Notes: generated by a model from the letters alone, not told the origin. A DNA stretch of 11,454 bases from an uncultured Cytophagaceae bacterium (GCA_938008575.1 CALLKB010000217.1:1-11454), one strand, 5' to 3'; counted from the first letter of the stretch, positions 1-6,310 are shown. Numbers and translations: made by a program.

Positions 1-33
1 ACATTCATGGCTTTTCGGGCGATTTGGCGATAC

Positions 34-67
34 AAAAAAAATCGAAGGCCAGTTTAGTGGCCTCCGA
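34..67 (-). terminator. Rho-independent terminator of the sugar phosphate isomerase gene
   Basis: Read on the minus strand, a 10-bp stem (TCGGAGGCCA pairing with TGGCCTTCGA, one G-T wobble) closes a 6-nt loop and is followed directly by eight T. It lies about 31 nt after the TAA of the isomerase gene, so it ends that transcript. There is no T run on the plus-strand side, so it is one-directional. Nothing else can be supported in positions 1-98. Confidence 0.88.
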
Positions 68-98
68 CTTGATTGATCATTTGAGTGAAATAAGGCTC

Positions 99-1100
99 TT
101 AGACTAAGATTGCCTTTGCGAATTCCACGCATTTTTTAACTTCTGCGACGGCATCAGAACCTGCAGGGATGTCATATTCCAGCTCGATGGTCGCAGGGAA
201 TTTGTATTTGTTTTTCTTCATGGCCGTTAATATCTCCTTCAAAGGCGTATCACCTGTTCCCCAAACCAAGTTTCCTGCACCGTGTTCTTTCGATGTACGG
301 TCTTTGATGTGAAGGGAAGTGATGCGATCTTTCTTCGCCTCAAGTAATGCCAATAAACTTTCAGTCGTATGTGGAGCGCCCACGGCAATGTAGTGACCCG
401 CATCCAAGTTCATGGAATTGTATGGGGATTGTGCCAAAGCCTCATCAAAGGCAGTATCCTTCACTTGTAAATGCGCATGGTAACCGAAATAGATGCCATG
501 TTTCGCACCTAAATCACCTAGCCTTTGGGTTTGTTTCGGGTCTGTTGGCAATTCAACCGTTACCGATTTTGCACCTAATATTTTGGCAGAACGCAATGCA
601 TATTCAACCTCTGCATCTGAATTGTTTGGGCCAAAGGCATTCGGTTTGTAAGCATATACACTTATACCCGCTTTATCTAATTTAGCACGAACTTCCTTGA
701 ATTTGTCCATGGATACACTTTCGCGCCATGCTTTGACCTCTTCTTGGTATTTCTTCATTGCCGCACGTTGCTCGTCGGTGAATGTAGGACGTGGTTGGCC
801 TGGTACCCATTTGATTTGCACGGGATTGACAGGCTTTCCTGCGTAATCTTCCACGGCGTCTCCCATTAATTCGGTTGCCGAGATTCCACTCTGTATTAAA
901 TATCCGATGATATCATCGATGGAGCCTGGCATGCTGCGGTATGAATAGGTAATGCAACCGATTTGAACGCCTCCAAATTTGGAATCTGGTTTAGCTGAAC
1001 CAAAGGCAAAAGCAGCAGGTTTAGCAAATAAAAGGCCTAAAGAGGCAAGGGATCCGGCGGCTAAAAACTGCCGACGGGAGTGATTGTAATTCTTTTTCAT
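99..1100 (-). CDS. Tat-exported sugar phosphate isomerase/epimerase (TIM barrel, AP endonuclease 2-like fold)
   Basis: The 333-residue protein opens with a twin-arginine signal (SRRQFLAAG, residues 8-16) and a hydrophobic stretch to about residue 33, so export of a folded, metal-loaded enzyme by Tat is likely. The rest reads as the xylose isomerase-like TIM barrel family. Candidate metal ligands are spaced along the barrel: E183 (TVELP), H208/H210 (GYHAH), D233 (NLDAGH), H264 (LHIKD) and E306 or E308 (IELEYD). Members isomerise or epimerise sugars, inositols or keto-sugars; the substrate cannot be read from this sequence. Bacteroidota often carry many such exported paralogues linked to carbohydrate use, but no glycan-use cluster is seen here. 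The start is fixed by the Tat motif. A possible -7 element TATACTTG lies at 1122-1129 (weak). A strong terminator follows at 34-67. The next gene upstream on the same strand, the hydrolase, is separated by 123 bp that include a palindromic repeat, so an operon is uncertain. Confidence 0.88.
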   Translation of the reverse strand: MKKNYNHSRRQFLAAGSLASLGLLFAKPAAFAFGSAKPDSKFGGVQIGCITYSYRSMPGSIDDIIGYLIQSGISATELMGDAVEDYAGKPVNPVQIKWVPGQPRPTFTDEQRAAMKKYQEEVKAWRESVSMDKFKEVRAKLDKAGISVYAYKPNAFGPNNSDAEVEYALRSAKILGAKSVTVELPTDPKQTQRLGDLGAKHGIYFGYHAHLQVKDTAFDEALAQSPYNSMNLDAGHYIAVGAPHTTESLLALLEAKKDRITSLHIKDRTSKEHGAGNLVWGTGDTPLKEILTAMKKNKYKFPATIELEYDIPAGSDAVAEVKKCVEFAKAILV

Positions 1101-1188
1101 AGGTGTAAAGGTTTATAAACTCAAGTATAGGAATCCTTTTTGATAAATGTATCCTTTGGGGGGAATTTTGCGACGAAATCCCGGTGGA

Positions 1189-1289
1189 TGTAGAGACGCG
1201 ATACCTCGCGTCTATTCCCCAGGTTAAAACCTGGGGTTATTAAAAACCCTAGGCTTTAGCCTAGGGAATCCACCCGTAGCGTCTCTACA
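1189..1289. repeat. Composite palindromic element: type B hairpin pair nested inside type A arms
   Basis: The outer ends are inverted repeats: TGTAGAGACGC at 1189-1199 and GCGTCTCTACA at 1279-1289. The left end is an almost complete type A unit (1189-1214, with an internal AGACGCGA/TCGCGTCT hairpin). The right end looks like a type A unit that has lost its middle. Between them lie two perfect or near-perfect 20-nt type B palindromes, CCCCAGGTTAAAACCTGGGG (1217-1236) and CCCTAGGCTTTAGCCTAGGG (1247-1266), separated by 10 AT-rich nt. The minus-strand hydrolase gene runs into the element from the right and ends inside it, at the TAA at 1224-1226. No poly-T tract follows the hairpins on either strand, so it is not a standard intrinsic terminator. 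No ORF or transposase is present. The nesting suggests that one element type inserted into the other (inference). Confidence 0.85.
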
Positions 1290-2795
1290 TTTTTTTATCG
1301 TGATTTTCGTACTCGGCTCAAACGAATTCACCACTTCGATCACATCCGGTTTCCAAGTAAATGTCCAGTGATGCGGGCTTTCGAAATAGCGCAGCGTGAT
1401 TTCGATCGATTGGTCTTCCAAAATCCGGTAGCTACCTGCATAATCGAAGGGTGCCTTTTTCGCTAAATCCACTCGGGCAGCGCGGAGCATGTAGGGGCCC
1501 ACTAAATTCGATTTCCCGATTCCCCAGGTTCTAAATCCTAATTTAAAAGTATGTTGCGTTGAATCTTTGGTTGTGATCATCAATGCTGCCGCATCGCCTG
1601 CTGTTTGGATCTGCATGCGCGCGAAATCAAATTGATTTTTTTCCAAGGCAATGGATTTGCTGAGCGTTTGATTGGCAATTGATGAAATAGGCGCTTCGAT
1701 GTTTCGGGAGGCATTAAATTGCTTTAAAGCAGTCAAGGCTTTCGGATTTGGCGCTAAGGCTTTCGATTGAAAAGCGGGTAATAGATTCTGCCAAACTTGG
1801 TTTAAATCATCGGGCAAATCCTGTGATTCTGAAGTGATGATGAGAACCGCATCTTGTTCTGGCATCATTAAAATATATTGACCATAAGCTCCATCGCCGC
1901 GGAATGCGCCATGCCGACTCCGCCAAAACTGATAGCCGTAACCTTGAATCCAATCCGCATATTGACCTGTGGCACGTTTTTCTGCTGTGGCGTCAGGTTC
2001 TTGGTCGATGTGTTTAATGGTCGCTTCTTCTACCCAAGCAGCTGGTAGAATTTGTTTGCCTTCAAATTTTCCTTTGTTGAGGTAAAGCAAACCCAATTTC
2101 GCCATGTCTTCCGTTTTCACACGAATGCCCCATCCGCCTACATTGATGCCCTTTTGGTCTGATTCCCAATCGATGCCCGTAATATGAAGAGGATCTAATA
2201 AACGCGGTTTCAAATAGGCCAAAGTTGTCTCGCCAGTAACTTTTTGAATAATGGCCGATAGCATGTAGGTTGCTAAGGTATTATATAGGAATTTCGTTCC
2301 GGGTTTGGCAACAATCGGGTGATTCAAAAATCCACGAATCCAATCCGGTTGCATGACAATGACGCTGCGCAATGGTTCTTTGTCATGTCCCACCGACATA
2401 GTCAATAGGTCTTGCACACGTAAATCTTGCATAAAGGGTTTATCCTTCAGGTCGGCATATTCCGGAAAGAAGGAAATGACTTTGTCTTGAACGCTTAGTT
2501 TTTTCTCAGCAACTGCAAAGCCGATGGCTGTGGAAGTCCAACTCTTTGAGACGCTGTACATGGAATGAACTTTATCTGCTGCATAGGGTTTCCACCAAGC
2601 TTCGGAAACAACTTTCCCATGCCGAATGAGCATGTAAGAGTGCAATTCGTGGCGTTTGGGATCTATTTTCTCGATGTATTGTTGGATCGCTTCGGAGGAA
2701 ATACCTTCTGCTTCTGGGGTACTGCGAGGTAGAGATTGCGTAAAGGCTGGAATGGCCAACAAGCTGATTAGGCCTATTAGGAATAGTTTTTTCAT
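1224..2795 (-). CDS. Secreted serine hydrolase, beta-lactamase/class C PBP-like, with repeat-encoded C-terminus
   Basis: This is a 523-residue protein with a Sec signal peptide (residues 1-20, MKK then a hydrophobic core ending near AFTQ). The beta-lactamase-like domain shows the nucleophile motif S81-V-S-K84, the tyrosine motif at Y171-N-T (in FLYNTLATYML), and a GAYGQ segment at 302-306 where the third active-site motif of the family lies. A smaller beta-rich domain covers about residues 380-500, as in many exported Bacteroidota serine hydrolases. Class C-like folds include esterases, D-aminopeptidases and carboxypeptidases; the substrate is unknown, and resistance to beta-lactams should not be assumed. 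The last 21 residues (503-523, including PRLKPR and VFNNPRF) come entirely from the palindromic element at 1189-1289, so the natural end was probably near K502. The ATG at 2795 is fixed by the signal peptide. The gene diverges from the ABC ATPase across 68 bp. Confidence 0.88.
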   Translation of the reverse strand: MKKLFLIGLISLLAIPAFTQSLPRSTPEAEGISSEAIQQYIEKIDPKRHELHSYMLIRHGKVVSEAWWKPYAADKVHSMYSVSKSWTSTAIGFAVAEKKLSVQDKVISFFPEYADLKDKPFMQDLRVQDLLTMSVGHDKEPLRSVIVMQPDWIRGFLNHPIVAKPGTKFLYNTLATYMLSAIIQKVTGETTLAYLKPRLLDPLHITGIDWESDQKGINVGGWGIRVKTEDMAKLGLLYLNKGKFEGKQILPAAWVEEATIKHIDQEPDATAEKRATGQYADWIQGYGYQFWRSRHGAFRGDGAYGQYILMMPEQDAVLIITSESQDLPDDLNQVWQNLLPAFQSKALAPNPKALTALKQFNASRNIEAPISSIANQTLSKSIALEKNQFDFARMQIQTAGDAAALMITTKDSTQHTFKLGFRTWGIGKSNLVGPYMLRAARVDLAKKAPFDYAGSYRILEDQSIEITLRYFESPHHWTFTWKPDVIEVVNSFEPSTKITIKKCRDATGGFPRLKPRVFNNPRF

Positions 2796-2863
2796 GGTTA
2801 ATCGGTTTATAGCAGGTTAAATGTATGAAAAATGCGGTAAATTGTTGGCTGTTTAATTCAGCT

Positions 2864-4252
2864 ATGTCGAAAGAAATCGTTGCGCGTGTTAGTCATTTGT
2901 CGGCCGCTTATGGTGCCAGCGAAGTTTTAAAAGATATTTCCTTTGAGATTTCGGAGGATGATTGTTTGGCGATTGTGGGTCCCATGGGATCTGGAAAAAC
3001 GACCTTAGCAAAGGCACTTTCAGGTCGATTATTTCGCAAAGGCGATGTTTGGTTTCAGGGATCTTTTGTTTTGTTTGTGGAACAGCAACACCATTTCAAG
3101 AATCGGAGTAATATCTCTGAGTTTTATATGCAGCAGCGGTTTAATTCCTCGGATTCAGAAGATTCCTATACCGTACGAGAAGAATTGGGCGAGTTGGATG
3201 TTGCTGAATGGGTGTCGGTATTTGGATTAGAACCCTTAATCGATAAACCCTTATTACAATTGTCGAATGGTGAAAATAAGCGTTTGCAGATTGTGAAGGC
3301 TTTGGGACAGCGCCCCGATTGGTTACTTTTGGATAATCCTTATTTGGGCTTGGATGTGCAGGGGCGTGCGATTTTATCGGTAGGCTTAGCTCAATTGAAG
3401 GCCAAAGGCATTCGTTTTATTTTGTTTTTATCGGGTGGGGATGTGCCTGATTTTGTGACGAATGTATATCATTTGTCGGGTCAATATCCTATAATCCCCA
3501 TGCTGAAGCATGGGGCTATAAAATATACGGATAACCCCATGCTTCAGCATGGGGAGGAAAATAATAAGCCTGAGCTTAAGCCTGGGGATGTAGGAGATTC
3601 CCCGATTGTTTCTCTACGAAACGTCACCATTCGTTATGGAACCAAAACCATTTTGGATCAATTTTCCTGGACGATCAACCGAGGCGAGCGTTGGGTGTTG
3701 AAAGGCGCCAATGGAGCAGGTAAGTCAACTTTATTGAGTTTAATTACTGCAGATAATCCTCAATCTTATTCGCAGGATATCAGTTTGTTTGGTCGGCAGC
3801 GGGGAAGCGGGGAGAGTATTTGGGACATCAAACGGAATATTGGTTATGTGAGTCCGGAAATGCATTTGTATTTCAAAGAAACAGGAACATGTTTTGCGGT
3901 GGTGGCGTCTGGATTATTCGATTTATTAGGTGTGACGCGGAAGGTGAATGCGGAGCAAACGGAGCGCGTCATGCATACTTTGAGCATGTTCGGTTTGGAA
4001 CATTTAAGCGAACGATCCTTTCATACTTTATCGACGGGCGAGCAAAAGATGATTTTGATTGCTCGGGCCTTTGTGAAGAATCCGCCGCTATTGATTTTGG
4101 ATGAACCTTGTCAAGGATTGGATCAGGAGCAGGTGAATTTGTTGAAAAGAGTGATTGATGAGTTTGCCGCTAGTACGGGAATGACCTTAATTTTCGTGTC
4201 TCATTATGCGGAGGATGTGCCTAATTGTGTTACGAAGGAAATGTGTTTGTAG
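2864..4252 (+). CDS. modF: Double ABC-domain ATPase, ModF/PhrA-like
   Basis: One chain carries two ABC ATPase domains and no membrane segment, as in the ModF/PhrA family. Counting from the ATG at 2864 (462 residues), domain 1 has Walker A GPMGSGKT (39-46), signature LSNGE (133-137) and Walker B LLLDNP with D157. Domain 2 has Walker A GANGAGKST (281-289), signature LSTGEQ (389-394), Walker B LILDEP (D413, E414) and H-loop H447. The segment RGSGESIWDIKRNIGYVS in domain 2 closely matches ModF as I remember it. In domain 1 the catalytic Glu is replaced by Asn (N158) and the H-loop His is not evident, so only domain 2 may hydrolyse ATP well. The role of ModF is poorly settled (molybdate-related by name); no mod transport genes are nearby. 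An in-frame start at 2825 would add 13 residues not resembling the family and leave only 29 bp to the divergent hydrolase, so 2864 is preferred. Residues 212-241 of the interdomain linker are encoded by palindromic repeats. The TAG stop lies in another repeat, and the C-terminus seems about 15-20 residues short for the family. Confidence 0.85.
   Translation: MSKEIVARVSHLSAAYGASEVLKDISFEISEDDCLAIVGPMGSGKTTLAKALSGRLFRKGDVWFQGSFVLFVEQQHHFKNRSNISEFYMQQRFNSSDSEDSYTVREELGELDVAEWVSVFGLEPLIDKPLLQLSNGENKRLQIVKALGQRPDWLLLDNPYLGLDVQGRAILSVGLAQLKAKGIRFILFLSGGDVPDFVTNVYHLSGQYPIIPMLKHGAIKYTDNPMLQHGEENNKPELKPGDVGDSPIVSLRNVTIRYGTKTILDQFSWTINRGERWVLKGANGAGKSTLLSLITADNPQSYSQDISLFGRQRGSGESIWDIKRNIGYVSPEMHLYFKETGTCFAVVASGLFDLLGVTRKVNAEQTERVMHTLSMFGLEHLSERSFHTLSTGEQKMILIARAFVKNPPLLILDEPCQGLDQEQVNLLKRVIDEFAASTGMTLIFVSHYAEDVPNCVTKEMCL
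3496..3587. repeat. In-frame type B palindrome cluster inside the ABC ATPase gene
   Basis: Two 20-nt palindromes, CCCCATGCTGAAGCATGGGG (3496-3515) and CCCCATGCTTCAGCATGGGG (3535-3554), are exact reverse complements of each other with a 19-nt AT-rich spacer. A third, decayed copy centred on GCTTAAGC with an intact CCTGGGG right arm ends at 3587. All three are read in the same codon phase, giving PMLKHG, PMLQHG and PELKPG. They fall in the linker between the two ATPase domains. The layout matches the hairpin pair at 1217-1266, including an ATAA just before the second palindrome when that pair is read on the minus strand. Confidence 0.85.
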
Positions 4253-4277
4253 AGACGCGATACCTCGCGTCTCTACA
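4248..4277. repeat. Type A palindrome that supplies the stop codons of two convergent genes
   Basis: A 30-nt perfect palindrome has 13-bp arms (TGTAGAGACGCGA and its complement) around the 4-nt loop TACC. The TAG at 4250-4252 in the left arm ends the plus-strand ABC ATPase. By symmetry, the TAG read on the minus strand at 4275-4273 ends the DinB-like gene. The two coding regions therefore stop inside one element, 20 bp apart. The hairpin is strong but has no T tract on either side; termination by it is possible but not shown. Confidence 0.92.
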
Positions 4278-4725
4278 CTCCGTATTTCTGAATCATCGCT
4301 ATCTGCCCCGCATGATAGGCCGTATGTGAAATGATTCTTCCAAAGGCTTCAGCTTTCGTCTTTGTGCCAAATTCTTTCGTGGTAATTTGCGTGGACCAAT
4401 CTTCTTCAGCAACGGAAGCAATGATGCTTGCGATCGTTTGGCCTGACTCATTCAATAGGCTTTGAATCGCTGATAAATCTGTCCAAACGCCTGTGTCCTT
4501 TTGGTCAATGACCGTATGCGCGACAACCTTAACTTCAGAATGGCCAAAGACATTCTTGCAAAAAAGTAATTCCACTTCAGCAATATGCTGTAGGAGAAAT
4601 CCAAGGGAATTAGGCGCATTACCTAATTTCTTGGATAAATCAGCTTCTGTAATCGTGTCGCTTACTTTACTGAGTCTAGTGCGCGCTTCGATGTAGGCGG
4701 CTTGGAGGTGGAGGGAGTTGTTCAT
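4273..4725 (-). CDS. DinB-like four-helix metal-binding protein
   Basis: The 150-residue soluble protein fits the DinB/YfiT-like superfamily: four predicted helices and a three-histidine metal site made by H47 (LLQHIAEVE), H134 and H138 (ISHTAYHAGQIAMIQKY, the usual end of the fold). Bacterial members include thiol transferases and DNA-damage-induced proteins, but most, like this one, have no assigned reaction. There is no signal peptide, so it is cytoplasmic. The last codon GTG (V150) is followed by TAG inside the 4248-4277 palindrome. Relatives often run a few residues further, so the repeat may have trimmed the end. The gene lies 96 bp downstream of the M24 gene on the same strand, and that gap is almost all repeats. 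The ATG at 4725 has no clear Shine-Dalgarno sequence. Confidence 0.82.
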   Translation of the reverse strand: MNNSLHLQAAYIEARTRLSKVSDTITEADLSKKLGNAPNSLGFLLQHIAEVELLFCKNVFGHSEVKVVAHTVIDQKDTGVWTDLSAIQSLLNESGQTIASIIASVAEEDWSTQITTKEFGTKTKAEAFGRIISHTAYHAGQIAMIQKYGV

Positions 4726-4730
4726 GAGAT

Positions 4731-4758
4731 TAGACGTTAGACTTTGGACGTTTGACTG
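4731..4758. repeat. Degenerate heptamer tandem repeat upstream of the DinB-like gene
   Basis: Four adjoining 7-mers, TAGACGT, TAGACTT, TGGACGT and TTGACTG, lie five bases upstream of the DinB start and overlap the left end of the palindrome pair at 4757. Each keeps a central GAC. This is a short, imperfect array; it could be part of the leader or a small repeat family of its own. Confidence 0.5.
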
Positions 4759-4819
4759 TAGAGACGCGATACTTCGCGTCTAATTTTGATTATGTAGACG
4801 CGAGGTATCGCGTCTCTAC
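4757..4819. repeat. Inverted pair of type A palindromes between the M24 and DinB genes
   Basis: Two type A units face each other: left 4757-4782 and right 4794-4819, with the 11-nt spacer ATTTTGATTAT. The left GTAGAGACGCGATAC (4758-4772) is an exact reverse complement of 4805-4819, and the arms match over about 25 bp with one mismatch (T/C). Each unit also folds alone through AGACGCGA/TCGCGTCT. The element ends two bases before the TAA (4822-4824) of the upstream M24 gene, so it forms that gene's 3' untranslated end and the DinB leader. It may limit read-through, but there is no T tract. Confidence 0.88.
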
Positions 4820-4821
4820 GA

Positions 4822-6042
4822 TTAAAATGCTTGGATGATCGAAGGACTCGGTTGGCTAAACCATTTAGGACCTGTTGAGGTCATGTAAACACAATCTTCT
4901 AATCGAACGCCAAATTCCCCTAGAATCGCGATGGTTGGTTCAATGCTGAAACACATGCCGACTTGTAAGGGCAATTTGTTTCCTTTGACCATATTTCCCC
5001 ATTCATGGCCATCCATCCCGATGCCGTGACCGGTTCGGTGAGGTAGTCCTGGTAATTTGTATTCTGGGCCAAAGCCTGCTTTAACTAAAACATTTCGTGC
5101 TGCGAAATCGACATTTTCACAGGGAGCTCCTAAAACCGCGGCCTCAAATCCAGCTTGTTGGGCTCTTTTTTCCAAATTCCAAATATCAATTTGTTTCTGT
5201 GAAGGTTCCCCAAAAATGACTGTTCGGGTGATGTCAGATTCGTATCCATCGACTTGGCATCCGCAGTCCAACATGACCACATCGCCTTTTTGAAGGATTT
5301 GCTTGCGTGAACTTCCGTGCGGGAAGGAGGTGGCCACTCCAAACGTAACCGACGCAAAACCATGTTGGGCCCCTAATTCCGTATGTTTTTGCGCAATTTT
5401 TTGACTGATTTGTCGTGGGTTACAGCCTTCTGTTAAGGCAGCGATACCGGCTTGGATTGCAAGGGTCGTAATGTCATTGGCCTTTTGCATTAAGGCAATT
5501 TCTGCTGGTGATTTGATGAGTCGGCAAGTAACCGACACCGGGTCGCCACTCACTAGTTGAAATTGTTTTCCGGCCTTTTGGAGTCCGTTTGAGATGAAGA
5601 AGCGCGTTTGTTCTTCGATGCCAATTTGGCCTGATTGAAAACCAAAATCTTGAATCGTTTTGATGCAGAGTTGAAAAGGGTTTTCGTCTTCGTGCCAGGT
5701 GCGGACCTGCTTGCCCACTTTGATTAATTCGAGCAAGCGATCTTCCTCGAAATAAGGGCAGATGTAGGTTATTTCTCCTTTGGCGGGAATAATGACCAAC
5801 ATCGATCGTTCACTTGGATACCAGGCTAGCCCGGTGAAATATTGCATGGAAGTGCCCGCATCAAGAATTAATGCGACCATATTGTTTTTTTGAAGCAGCT
5901 CTTGCGCTTTACTAATGCGTTGCAAGCGTTCTTCTACGCTTATCGGTGAAGCTTCGAAAGGAGCTTTCGTATATAGGCTTGCGTTGCTCATTAGCGCAGA
6001 GATGCCAATGGAGCTTTTGATGAAGTCGCGACGTTGAATCAT
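4822..6042 (-). CDS. Tat-targeted M24 family metallopeptidase (Xaa-Pro aminopeptidase-like)
   Basis: From the ATG at 6042 the protein has 406 residues and begins MIQRRDFIK, a twin-arginine signal followed by a short hydrophobic stretch, so Tat export is likely. An earlier in-frame ATG at 6138 would bury this signal behind 32 residues, so 6042 is chosen. An N-terminal creatinase-like domain covers about residues 35-180. The C-terminal pita-bread domain has all five expected metal ligands: D259 (LDCG), D270 (SDITRT), H339 (TGHGIG), E368 (SIEPT) and E382 (RLEDC). H346 (GHEW) fits the substrate-site histidine. Such enzymes remove N-terminal residues preceding proline; related pita-bread proteins also include prolidase and creatinase, so the exact substrate is open. 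Its 3' end abuts the inverted repeat pair at 4757-4819. Upstream is a 268-bp region shared with the divergent WYL regulator. Confidence 0.88.
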   Translation of the reverse strand: MIQRRDFIKSSIGISALMSNASLYTKAPFEASPISVEERLQRISKAQELLQKNNMVALILDAGTSMQYFTGLAWYPSERSMLVIIPAKGEITYICPYFEEDRLLELIKVGKQVRTWHEDENPFQLCIKTIQDFGFQSGQIGIEEQTRFFISNGLQKAGKQFQLVSGDPVSVTCRLIKSPAEIALMQKANDITTLAIQAGIAALTEGCNPRQISQKIAQKHTELGAQHGFASVTFGVATSFPHGSSRKQILQKGDVVMLDCGCQVDGYESDITRTVIFGEPSQKQIDIWNLEKRAQQAGFEAAVLGAPCENVDFAARNVLVKAGFGPEYKLPGLPHRTGHGIGMDGHEWGNMVKGNKLPLQVGMCFSIEPTIAILGEFGVRLEDCVYMTSTGPKWFSQPSPSIIQAF

Positions 6043-6142
6043 AGTGAAATATGTTTGAGGCAATTTACAGAATATTTGCCGAAAAGAAAGGAGTGGATGT
6101 TCGCTGTATTGTGTCAAAAAAAAAGAAATAATAATCACTTTT

Positions 6143-6273
6143 TTGTCAATGTGTAATAGGTGATTTTATGCTCTTATTTGTTTATTTAAAGGTGTTTTAT
6201 CGATTTTTTAACCTGAATATTGTCAATATGTTCATAAAATTTACGTATTGCATAATTCTTATCAATGACAAAA
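6143..6273. promoter_or_regulatory. Three TTGTCAATG-like boxes in the M24/WYL divergent region
   Basis: TTGTCAATGTG (6143-6153) and TTGTCAATATG (6220-6230) are direct repeats with one mismatch. CAATGACAAAA (6263-6273) is an inverted copy with one mismatch to 6141-6151. They lie in the AT-rich spacer between the M24 gene and the WYL regulator. They could be operators for the adjacent regulator, but this rests only on position and repetition. The rest of 6043-6310 shows no small gene. Confidence 0.3.
6236..6266 (-). promoter_or_regulatory. Candidate Bacteroidota-type promoter toward the M24 gene
   Basis: On the minus strand, ATTG (6266-6263), a 19-nt spacer and TAAATTTT (6243-6236) match the TTTG-N19-TANNTTTG pattern in spacing and in most positions. 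A start near 6229 would give a leader of almost 190 nt before the ATG at 6042. In AT-rich DNA such a match can occur by chance. Two of the TTGTCAAT-like boxes overlap its -33 element and its start-site region. Confidence 0.3.
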
Positions 6274-6310
6274 ATGACTAATTTGAAGTAGTTAATTATC
6301 TCCTAATATT

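Noticed and set aside
1122..1129. TATACTTG as promoter of the isomerase gene
   Set aside because: It has one mismatch in the -7 element and no matching -33 element, so it is mentioned in the gene entry but not called.
1189..1289. Integron attC site or insertion sequence
   Set aside because: There is no integrase or transposase frame, and no attC core-site pattern. Only short palindromes with inverted ends are visible.
2825..2863. Upstream ATG start of the ABC ATPase
   Set aside because: It adds 13 residues without family resemblance and crowds the divergent promoter region. The ATG at 2864 begins right before the ABC domain.
4248..4277. Bidirectional intrinsic terminator
   Set aside because: The hairpin is strong, but neither side is followed by a T tract, unlike the clear terminators at 34-67 and 7380-7406. 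It is kept as a repeat only.
1189..4819. CRISPR-like array from repeated palindromes
   Set aside because: The repeats are irregularly spaced, lie inside and between genes, differ in sequence and orientation, and have no spacers of uniform length or cas genes.
6043..6138. Longer M24 protein from the ATG at 6138
   Set aside because: The 32 extra residues would put the RRDF twin-arginine motif far from the N-terminus. The ATG at 6042 gives a normal Tat signal.
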